A stretch of 64,000 nt of DNA. It comes from Asterias rubens (lineage: Eukaryota; Echinodermata; Asteroidea; Forcipulatida; Asteriidae). The notes under the pieces were generated by a model. The model was not told the origin of the DNA. It worked only from the letters and a program-made list of their open reading frames with translations, and ran no database searches. The first letter of the stretch is position 1. Each line of letters starts with the position of its first letter. Shown one piece after another: positions 47,580 through 59,400 of this stretch. Location of the stretch: positions 3,880,377 through 3,944,376 of the forward strand of contig NC_047066.1 in NCBI RefSeq assembly GCF_902459465.1, given 5' to 3'. Both the position numbers and the translations under genes were made by a program.

Positions 47580-50500
47580 GGTAAAATTGCTTTACTGCCT
47601 GTAAACCTAGATTCATAAATACCTCAGACAGTTTCGCTATTCCTATTGGTGGAGAGCGCGTCACGTGGGTGTGTATAAACCTTTGTTTATGACGGGTTAA
47701 AAGTTTTAATTCATGGGCGTGACACGCGACCTTGCACCTGTTCTTATAACACAGTTTCTTCATTCCTATTGGTCGAGAGCAACGGCTGAAACAGTTGTGC
47801 CACATCACGCGATACGCGCGACGTGCACAGCATTCCCTTATAAGGAGTTGTTTACCCAAGGGCAGCGGAGGGCGTTACCATTTCATAGCTGGAGGGGTGT
47901 TGTGTTGAAAGAAATCATTTAACAATTAACATTTTTTAATTGATTTTACTTTTTGACCAAAAAGTGATGACGTTTTTGACCGAAAAGGTATGAATGGGAA
48001 TCAAAGTGTGTTGAATCGGTTTTCAACTAGTGGTTTAAACCCGTCTCGTCTCGGTAAAATTATCAAGAACCAGGCCTCGTTGGGATTAGGCCTAAACCAC
48101 TAGTTGAAAACCTCTTCACTACACATTGACTCCCTTAGTAATGGAAACAAGTATTATATTGTAGAACTGTGTATTCTTTACTCGGTAGTATGATGTAGGT
48201 ACGTGCAGTATGTACATTTGTCACACAAATCTGTTGACACTTGATATCCTGATTAAAATGCTGTTTTCTGGAACTGCCTTCCTGTTCCTGTCATTTCCTG
48301 TTCCTGGTTTATCAACTCGTCCTCTGAGTTTGGAGTAAATCGTAGTCTTTTTGTGTCCTTAACTCAACTTTGCATTATAGCATTGTATACAGTCATGTTG
48401 TAAACAAAATAAAGAGCTGTGTTGACACTCACACTTTGGGTGAGCTAAATATATATTTGATTCATGAATATTTAAGATATTTTGAAGTAAATCGTAGCCT
48501 ATTGACTTTGGCCTCAACTCAACTTTGCGATATTATAGCATAGCATGGAGTACTAAATTTCTTCATTCGTTATGAACAAAAGAAAAAGCGGCGTTGACGC
48601 TCACATGTTTTTCAAGCTAATTAAATTATTTCATTTTATTTAAGATTCAATAACTGCATAAATGTTTAGATAAAAAACATTAGACCACGGACTTCAATTG
48701 CAGGACTTCATGAAATGCTTATTGTACATAGTTGTTTCTAATTTCTACCTGACTGTGTTACCGATTTTCGTAACAAGTCTTAGTTTTAAACAAAAGGCCT
48801 ATTATTTTTGTTTGCTTTTACTGGAAGTTTCCCTGTGTTCTTGTGATCATCATACTTTCCTGCTGCTTTCTTTTTTTCAATCTAACGCTTCTGCCTCCTT
48901 TTGCCAGTCAACATGGGATGGATGTAATAAGATTATATTAAATACAAGAATTTATATAGGCCTAATACAATAAATGCAGAAAACAATTCAATTGTGTAAA
49001 TCATCTCATAAATACCAAATTATCAAATTATAGTTGTAATAAATCAGAGAAACTGTTTTAATTTCTATAGTTTTTAAAACCTAAAATAATACGTGAGGGC
49101 GATCTGAACAACGAGAATATTTGCATGTATCCATTTTCTAAGGCCCCTCGTTTTAAATGTTTACAACCCTGAACACAACGAGTATTATCTTTTAATTACA
49201 ACAATAAACAAATAATTTATTTTTATTTACTTTGGTAGTAAGCTACTACATACTACACATATTAATGATCAATTTAAATTACCTTTTGTTTCAATACAAC
49301 CAGACTGGATAGTGGAGAATTGTAGAAAGCCCAAGGATCAGTAGTGTTTGTCCTAGTTAGTGCTACCTGCAGCTGAGATGCCGTTCCTATGGAGATGGGA
49401 TGCATCCTTGGTACCACAAATTATGCCTGCCCTCTATAGGCCTAAAACAATAGGCTTAAGTAATGCTAGTACATGTCGTATACTTTTATACACCTTACTT
49501 CCCTCAAAACTATCTTTGTATACATTCTTATAATAGAAAATGGTACCGTTAGTCACATTACATTTCGTCACTCGCATTTCACGTCACTCGCATTTCAAAT
49601 TTCAAGGGCCTCCTATTGTAATGTGACTGGTATTTTGTTTTAATACTTGTTGCTTTTATACTTGGTATTGGTGGGAGAAGCAAGTTTTCAATTGCCAACA
49701 ATACAATCACAACCAGTTGTGAAATAAAATAAAAAAGGGAGTTTTTCGTCACTTGCATTTCATACCTCTCTTTGCACCCAACAACTGTGCACCTACAAAT
49801 CTTAAAGAAAAGTCATGGGCAGATTTTTTTTTTTTTCTTTTTAAAGGTATAAAGGTCATATTACTAAATTGCATGAAAATTTTGTAAAACTGCTTTTTTA
49901 TAGGGAAAATGCAAACAAATGAAAAAAATGCACATAAATATTTTATTTCTTAAGCCAAACATAACAAGGAAGAAACGTGACATATTTCATAGAAAACAAT
50001 AACTATTTGCTCGTAGCAGTTTTAACTAGCCCAAAGGGCAAGTTGAGAAGTGGTGTTTACTAGATCGTAGCAGTTTTAACTAGCCCAAAGGGCAAGTTGA
50101 GAAGTGGTGTTTACTAGCTCGTAGCAGTTTTAACTAGCCCAAAGGGCAAGTTGAGAAGTGGTGTTTACTAGCTCGTAGCAGTTTTAACTAGACAACGTAT
50201 AAAGCCAGGCTAGTTTTTAGGGCAAGCCCTGCTTCTATAGTTAAAGTAAAAGGTGCTACATGTAGTACTTACAGTGACACACTCTTCCAAATCTGGACAT
50301 CATTTTGCAAGTTTCTAACCACATTGCGTGTCCTCTGCTTGCTTTTGAAATTGAGACTTGTGTGGTCTGTGAAAGTTTGTTTAAAGGCAATGGACACTAT
50401 TGGTAATTGTCAAAGACTAGCTTCACAGTTAGTGTATCTCAACATTGCATAAAATAACTAACCTGTGAAAATTTGAGCTCAATCGGTCATCAAAGTTGCG

Positions 50501-53368
50501 AGATAAAAATGAAAGAAGAAAACACCCTTGTCACACGAAGTTGTGTGCGTTTAGATGGTTGATTTCGAGACCTCAAGTTCTAAATATGATGTCTCGAAAT
50601 CAAATTCATGGAAAATTACTTCGTTCTCGAAAACTATGGCACTTCAGAGGGAGCCGTTTCTCACAGTGTTTTATACCATCAACCTCTCCCCATTACTCGT
50701 CACCAAGAAAGGTTTTATGCTAATCATTATTTTGAGTAATTACCAATAGTGTCCACTGCCTTTAATTACTTCCCTTAATTAAACTTGATCCTCTTCCTCT
50801 TTCTCAGGACCCCTTGAGAGTCACAACAAGATGACTTATCCTTGAACATGTTGAACTTCCTATGGGAAAATCTCAATTTACACTGTAGGCTACTGAAAAC
50901 TTTGCAACATAAATGTCAATCAATCTTGCACCGTATCCCGCAGGACGTTGGCTAGTACAAATTTTCTTTTTCCACTCTCATAAAATGTACTTGTTTAAAA
51001 ATGCTCATAATTATTCACTTACTTTTCCGGTTGTGAATAATACGTTTTTAAAATCTTTGATTTTGTGCGTGAATGTATTTCGTTTGACCATTACTGAGTA
51101 TACTGAGTATACTGAGTATACTGAGTATACTCAGTATACTGAGTATACTGAGTATACTGAGTGTACAGTGCTAACACACATCGGTGTATGGGTAAAAACC
51201 AAAATTAATGACCATTACTGGTTTTGATCGCATTCACTTGGGCGAGTAAAATGCACAGTTAACTAGCCACATATCCCATGGGATACTTTATATAAAAAGC
51301 TTAAAGGCACTGGACACTATTGGTTATTACTCAAAATAATTGTTATCATAAAAAATGTCCTTGGTATACAAGCAATAATGGAGACCTGTTGATAGTATAA
51401 AACATTGTGAGAAACGGCTCCCTCCCTCTGAAGTATTGTAGTTTTTGAGAATAGATGTAAATTCTTATCAAAATATATGAATCTGAGAACGACTTCAGGC
51501 CTTTGAGTCCACTGATTTTTCCAGATTTGTTATTTTATTCATGTTGGGATACTCCAAGTGAGAATACTGGTCTTTGACAACTACCTTCCCAATCCAGCTC
51601 CAATGAAGAGGTATGAATTTTCGGTTGTTACAAAAATAGAGTAAAAATAATGCGTTTTGGTAGTTTTCAAAACTTGTTAAAAAAATACCAAGAAAAGTTG
51701 TTCATTGCAGGTTTAGTAAGAATTGGAAGCATCTATGCCTAACAATTACTCTGTCTGGTGTACAATTGCAACATCAAGAAGGTCACAAGACTGTCTTTAA
51801 ATAGCAGACTGTCTGCAGAATATATTTAATTCATGCGAATTCAGAATTGTTTTGTGCCGTTTTACTTCCTCTTTCATCATGTGATCGCAAACACAATTCT
51901 GAATGGTACGTAGCACAGTGTAATAAAAGCCTTTTTAGGTTTTCCCTGGTTGTTGTAAAGGCACATTACAATTGGGACCCTGACCTTTGTGAACAGAGTG
52001 TAAATACTTGTGCACCATGGGCAGAAAGGAGTAAACGTTCTGTATTTGATCACTATGGAGGCGTGTATACTAGACCTGTGCATAAATAAAGGGGATGTAG
52101 GCAAAAGGGAATTTCCCTTTTTAGTGTGTGTGGAGGCATGGGTGCACCCCACTAAATGGGAGAAAAACAGAGCCTCAAAATATTCTATTCAAGACGGATT
52201 GGAGAGCCCAAGAAAAGGGATTGGTGTTCAAAATTTCACAATTGTGACTTTGGGCTGTTGACTTCAATGACATAGGGCCGGAAATAAATTGTAATAATAG
52301 CCAAAATTGATGCTCAGATGTTTGGAAAATTACACTGGTGGTGGGATGGTTTTGACTTGGAGAGGGAATACCTCAAGGATCCCTGGGACTCCCCATATCA
52401 ACTTGAGTTGATGATTAAAGTCACCTGGAAATAGGATTTTTTTTTCTTTCAAACATAAGAGTATATGCTTACGAACAATAAAACAATTTTTTTAGTAATT
52501 GTTTGTCACGATTTATATGTTTAAAAAATATATAAAGTTGTTTGGGGGGCTGACTCCGCCTACCCCTTTTGTGACGTCAATCGAGGCAGACTTTGCCTGC
52601 AATGCGTATAGTAAACACACGTGCAAAGTACATGTACGTCCAAGTCGTGAGTTGGTACGTTTCAAAAAGTGTTTTTCTGCATTCAGCAGCAATACAAATG
52701 GTCGGCATTGCCGGAAAAAAAAAAAAACCCTGCCTCGATTGACGTCACGAACAGCGCCCTCTCGGGTCGGGGTCTACTCTTAAATTTGTAAATAACATAA
52801 GAACTAATTGTTTAAAACCTTAGTTAACTGTTTATTTACATTCCACTCATCAAAACACATATATTAGTGACAAAAGCTTTATTTTGAAAAAATACCACTT
52901 CCAGGTGACTTTAAAGTTCAAGAGTCAATGAATCATTTCCCCTTTACCATGTTTACTGAAAAAAAGCTGTGAGACTTCTAAGTGTACATGTAAAATTGGA
53001 GTATTTACCTTTTTACACTGTATGCTATTGGAGTTTATTTAGTGGGGTGCAGGGTGCACTCAACTTATCCGTTTATGCCACCCGCTCATCGTACAACAAA
53101 ACACGTCTTTACATCACCAAAACTAAGTTACACATAGGAGATCATGCTATTCAAGCCGCTGCTCCCCGGCTCTGGAATTCCCTCTCGTAACATCCGGGAA
53201 ACCAACACACTGGAACGGTTAAAAAATAAACTCAAAACTCATTTATTTGTTTAATCCGACCATTTTGTTTTTGCTTGTACTGTTTTTTGTATCTTTGTCA
53301 TTGCATTGTTTGTTTGTATGTAAATTGTAAAGCGCACTGATCTTTGTGAGGCGCTATATAAATGCATA

Positions 53369-53438
<70 letters not shown>

Positions 53439-56400
53439 GTTAATTACACAGACGCCGGGAAGGCCATGACCTCCGTTGCCCCTGGTCTTGGCCTTGGTGC
53501 CCCTTCAAAAGTTTCCTATAAACTATCAGATTTTTTTTATGGAAGTGCCCCCTTGCAAAATGTATGGCCTTGCCCTCTCAAAGATGAAAATCCCGGCCGG
53601 GTGGTGCACCCTCATGGAGCTCCTTAGTCACCTATGGTGACCCAAAACAATTGCCAGCCCTTTCCTCTGACGTGGGTTAGTAGGGATGGTCAGGGCCCAA
53701 TTTAATAAAATTGTTTACTGGTTAAAAGCATACTATAGGCTTAGTATGTCATGCCATTTATTTTGTGCACAATTTTTAGTAACATAACTTTTTCTGAATG
53801 CTGTGTTCACATGTTTTGATGACTGTGTTCACATTGTCTTACCACTAGATCATTGAGCTAGTGTTTTCTTGATGTATCAAAATTTAGTAATGAGGAAATT
53901 GATGTAGCTGCAAACTGCTTACCAACCAAAAGGACATGTGGTGTATATTATGCAAACAAAAGTTAATGGCCTAGCATTAGTCTTTCTCGAAAACCTTCTT
54001 GACTTAGCCTTCCAGACAGACTCAAAACGTCAGGCCATTAACTATTTTTTTGCAAAATTTTAGTAACGTAACTTTTTCTGAATGCTGTGGGCACATTTTT
54101 GTTATGACTTTGTGCACATTTTCTTTTGTGAACAGGTTTTGACGGCCCACGTTGGAGCCTCACTAGGTGCTCACAACACAGGCAAAATCACCGGTAAAGT
54201 AAGCGAGAAATTCAAGTGCAACAGCACGGGTTCCATCTGCTTCCAATCTTACCTAGACTTCCTCAAGGAGCAGAACTTCCTCCAGAATGAGAACATCGAC
54301 AACAAGAAGCTGGAAGACACCTGCTGGATGCTGAGCTTCAAAAAGTACGAGACCCGGGACAACAAGATCGTCGCTAATCCGGAACTCAAGAAACTCTGGC
54401 AGATCTTTAACTTCTTAGCGGAGCCTGAGACGTACCCCGTGACTATCGACCGGGAGGAGATGGCCCTCTTGATGGAGAAGCTTGTGCTGGCGCTCGGGAT
54501 GAAGTGGGACATGACCCACTTTGAGTACGTCACCAAGGACCTGAAGACGTTCACCTTCAATAAGATGCTGTGTTGTTATGAGTCGACATTTGCTAAGGGG
54601 ATGGACAAGGCGTCCATTGCGGAGGCGGTGTTAGAAGTCTATGATGAGATCATTGAAGAAGTAGAGAAAAAGGTATATAACTGTGTATAGTTCAGGTTTT
54701 GTAACTACCGTTTCAGGCAGATGCTCCAATGTCGCGCCAAACCAAAATTTTGAATACACTTTAAAAAGTTTGACATCTGTGTCAGTTAGGAGTGACTGGA
54801 CTCGCTAGAAGACGAATGATTGACTGTTTCAGTCTTTCGGAACGACCTAGAATCACTCCTATTGATTTTGGCCCGACTTTGGCGCACCTGTCTGAAACGG
54901 GTGTTAGGCCGTGTCCGAAACGGCGACTTCGGCTACAGCTACGTCTAGATCAGCGCGTCTACCAGTGTTAAAGAATAGGCAGACGCGCGCGATCTAGCCG
55001 TAGCTGTAGCCGAAGTCGCCGTTTCGGACACGGCCTAAGACTGGTTATGTAACACTATTAAAGGTACTGGACTCTATTTGTAATTGTCGAAGACCAGTCT
55101 TCTCACTTGGTGTATCTCAACATAATATGCACAAAACAACAAACTTGTGAAAATTTGAACATAGTCGTCGAATTTGTGAGATAATAGTTGAAAAAAAAAA
55201 CCACCCCTGTCACACGAAGTTGTGTGCTTTCAGATGCTCGATTTCGAGACCTCCAATTCTTAATCTGAGGTCTTGAAATCAAATTCGTGGAAATTTACTT
55301 CTTTCTCGAAAACTGCTCCACTTCAGAGGGAGCCGTTTCTCACAATGTTTTATACTACCAACCTCTACCCATTACTTGTTACCAAGTAAGGTTTTGTGCT
55401 AATAATTATTTTTAGTAATTACCAATTGTGTCCACTGATTTTAAACAAAATTTTTATTTTTGTAAAATGTTAAAACAATTTAAAAAATCAATAACATCTG
55501 TATACTTCTTCTTTTTGCCGTAATTCGGTATTTAAAGGGATTACTTTTTAAGAGGGGTCACAAGATTAAGAGTTGGAAGGAGCGTTGGTTTGTCTTGAAG
55601 CCTGGCTGTTTGTCCTACTACACTAACCGCAACGAGAAGGAGAAAAAAGGAGACGTCTTCATCACATCCTGCTGGGAGGCAGAAGTAAGTTTCTTCTTTA
55701 TGATCAGGGCTTGATTTTATAAAGCTGTTTTAGAAGCAGAAAATATTGTAAAACCTGCTTTGCAGTAACACCATGTGTGTATCTACTTGCCAGGTAGAGA
55801 ACTGTCTTTCTTTACTCCTTTCTACTACCATTGAGTAGATTTATCGGATGTTCGGGAGACTTCTCAGTTCTGAAAAGAACTTACCTACTTTTTAACTACT
55901 ACCCGGGCAGAAGATGTATAGAAAATAGGCTGGGTACTACTTTAGCTTATAGGAACGTAATAATTGCACTACCGCGGAGTCAGTTCTTGAAATTGGTCTC
56001 AACGTTTCGACTAGCTTGCTCTAGTCATCGTCAGGAGACAATACTGCTTAGCAAATTTGTATGGTGTTTAGGCTGGTAACCTAATTTTCCTAAGCAAGTT
56101 TTTGTGCTGACAGGCTTTATGGAATTGCCCTCTGGGCCTGGATTCTTTAACTTGCTAAGGACAAAAAGTACTGCTTACCATAAACAGGTTACCAGCTAAG
56201 TGTACATTGTTGTGGCTGGTGTCCCGCTCAACTTTTGCTTAGCAAAGAAATTTGTCAAGCACTATTTTGTGCAAAACAGCTTCATGGGGGCCATTCAGCT
56301 TACAGCTTTTAGCTTATTAAAACATGGTTCCATCGCTCAAAGTTATGGGGAAAATTCACATGACCACAGGACTTGTATCTTAAAATGTTTACTGTCGACA

Positions 56401-59400
56401 GAAAAATTGATACAAGACCAACTGACCAGAATCAAATGTGAAGAAAAAAAACTACCACAATTTAACACGCATTTAACTATTTGATTTTATTCTTTTTGGG
56501 TAAAAAGTAGTTTTCATTACTCAGCATAATTGAACAAGTAGTTGATTAAAGTCCACGTTTGATTTGGTTCCATTCAAGATTTTGCACAGTGAGGTATTAT
56601 TATATAACATAAAAACAAAAGACTGCGGACTTGTGTAATCACAAGTTTACTGGCCAGCAGCCGATTTCACGAAACGCTAGGATCAATCCTAACTCGTCCT
56701 AACGTAGGATGAGTTCAATGCGTCCTGCGTATTTTGATATGGAACTAAACCCGTCCTAAGTCCTGAGATTAATCCTTATTAAGGAAGAGTTTGGTGAAAT
56801 CGACAGCTGATGCTTTAAAAACTACTGACCTGGGGGCTGCGGTTGAGTGTAAAATTCCAACCCTGTATACATTTTCGAACAAAAATTTTATAAAACAAAT
56901 TAACTTCTCTCTGTGATGTTTTCTTTTTGATGAAGTAAGATAATAAATGTTGATGGTATCATGTTATTAAAAAAACACAACAGCAGGAACAATGCAGAAA
57001 AATTGACTTGTCACGGGGCAAAGAGGCTTGTCACGGGGCTTGACTTCTAAAACGAAAAGCTAAAGCGTATTATTATCAAGTGAGTTAAGGGACATGAGGA
57101 CCTATCAGGGCCCAGAGAATTGGCACTTGCGGAAGCAGGGAGGTCTTCATTTACCTCCCAGGTGTATTTCATGGGTTAACAGAGAAATTTTGGCTTGTGC
57201 GCTTGCATACTCCACATGACTAGTCATTCTCCGCTTACAAATCTATCGCAGAAATTTGGTGCAAATGGTGATCGTAAGCGCAGAGTTCGGCAGTAAGCAG
57301 AGCCATAAAAATAGGCGCTGTTTTCATTCAGTTGGAATTCAGAAGTTGAGAAATCCTGTCGATAATATTGGGCCCCGTTTGGTGTTTTCTGGACATCCTG
57401 CTAAATACATCAAAGTGCAACACAGTCGAACTGAAAAATGCAGAAATTGGGCATGATTAAGTGCACCCACATAGCACCCTGCCAAGTAAATAGGATTGTA
57501 TAAAATGAGTCCTAATGTGGCAGTGCTTAGAATGTGGTTATTTGTACATAGGGTGATTTTGATTAGCTTCCCCTGGTCGACCCCGGTCTGCCCCGGTGCG
57601 TTCGAATAGCTTTGATGTCATTCCAGGGGCTCACCTGGGACAGCCCCAAGTGCCCTGCTTGTGGAGCGGGTCAATTGGGGCTGGCCCCAGGTGCACGATG
57701 TCACCACGAAAGGGTGAGTGTCACCATTAGATTAGCTCTTGTCAGGGGCTCACCCGAATGAGCATCGCTGGGTCGACACGAGGAAGCTAATCAAACGCAC
57801 CCACTATGAGGTTGATTTTGTGTGTATGTGGCAGTGTTTAGAATGTGAGTGTTTGTTCATAGAAGCAGGAATCATGTTGAAGTTGCACTCTGATAGAATA
57901 TTCTGCCAGTTCTGAGTAAACATGGAAGTAGGAAGCTGGTATTGCCAAATCTAGAGTACACTTAGGCCAAATAAAAACAAAACATGTTTGGCGTCACTGC
58001 CTACTTCGTCTATAGAGAGGCCACTTTCTTTCTTTTTTTCCTTTGTTTATGAACAAAACTGTTTAAATAAAAAAAAAGGAAATGAAGGATCTCAGACGAA
58101 AAAAATAAAATTGGGAAAAATAGCCCAGCAGATTGTCTTTTAGAATGTGTTGGGCAGCCATTTTGAAGAAAAAAAAGGATGCTAAACTTGTTTTTTATTT
58201 TATTTGTCTTATGACGGGATGAATGCACATAGATCTTTTACCTGCGTTCATGCAATCTGGTGTATTTGAACTTTAGATATTTGCTCTGTCACCTCGCAGT
58301 TGTTATTTACATTATTTCATTTATCATGGATTCATCTAAACCTTTATGTATGTTATCTGATATTGACTTGCATGTAATTGTATGAAACCTGTTCCTGCAT
58401 TACATAGGAAGTGGGAAGACAAAAAGGGTCCACATTTATAGCGTAGAGACTTGAAACACTATGGAACAAACACCACAGAACAGGGCTTAATTTCATAAAG
58501 CCTGTATTAAAAGCACAAAAAATTGCTAAGCACTGAAAGTTCTTGCTTAGCAGAAATGGCCTCCCACATTAAAATAACATTATTATGAAACTCACGCCAC
58601 TCATTTTGTTTGTCTCACTTGAAGAATATTCCAGACCAGAAGAGCTACAAGAATGTGTTTGCCATTTGGACCAAAGAATGTCAACAGCAAGAGAAGACGA
58701 GATATGAGTTGAGTGCCCCTGATCCACGCACTAGACAGGCCTGGCTAATAGGTAAGGAGCAGATAACCTCCGACCTCAAAGTGACAGTTAACATCAAGGT
58801 GGCCCGTCGCATTGCCCTTTCCCATTGCCCTGTCCCATTGCCTTTTCCCGTTGCCCTGTCCCGTTGCCCTGTCCTGTTGTCCTGTCCCATGGAGCGTTAT
58901 CTCAGAGAGAGCCGTTTCTGACAGTGTTTTATACTATCAAAAGCTCTTCATTGTAGTAACCAAGAAAGTTGTTATGTTAACAGCTATTTTGAGTAATGAT
59001 TAGTAGTCATCCAGTGCCTTTAAATAAGCCATTTGCGAGTTGGATTTGAATAATGTCTGGTACAATAAAAGGTGTCGTTAAAATCTCACGTTTTTAGCAT
59101 ACGTGAAGTTTCCATTTTTCACATCAGGTTCATACGTGCGCGCAGTATGTGAGCAAGCAATAAGCCCAAAATGGCGACGTCACCCAGAAACAACATAACA
59201 TTTTTGATGTTCACGTTCACTTATTTGCTCGCGTAATGCGCAGCTAAACCTCGCTTATATTCAAATCTAACGCGCAAATGGCTTATTGTTCGTCTTTCTT
59301 CTGCAGCTGTAAGGGCCATCATCCAGAGAGAGCAGACAAAAGGAAAAGGTCAATACGGGGAGCTTCTGAAGAGACGAGAGAAGAGGAGGCTGCAGAATAT

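Noticed and set aside
50009-50191. Regularly spaced palindromic repeat resembling CRISPR
   Set aside because: Units are contiguous 54-bp tandem copies with no variable spacers, in eukaryotic intron sequence.
51093-51164. Possible CRISPR-like array
   Set aside because: Nine-base units without spacers in an intron; a minisatellite.
53346-53627. Frame starting with poly-isoleucine
   Set aside because: Translation of the (TTA)n LINE tail.
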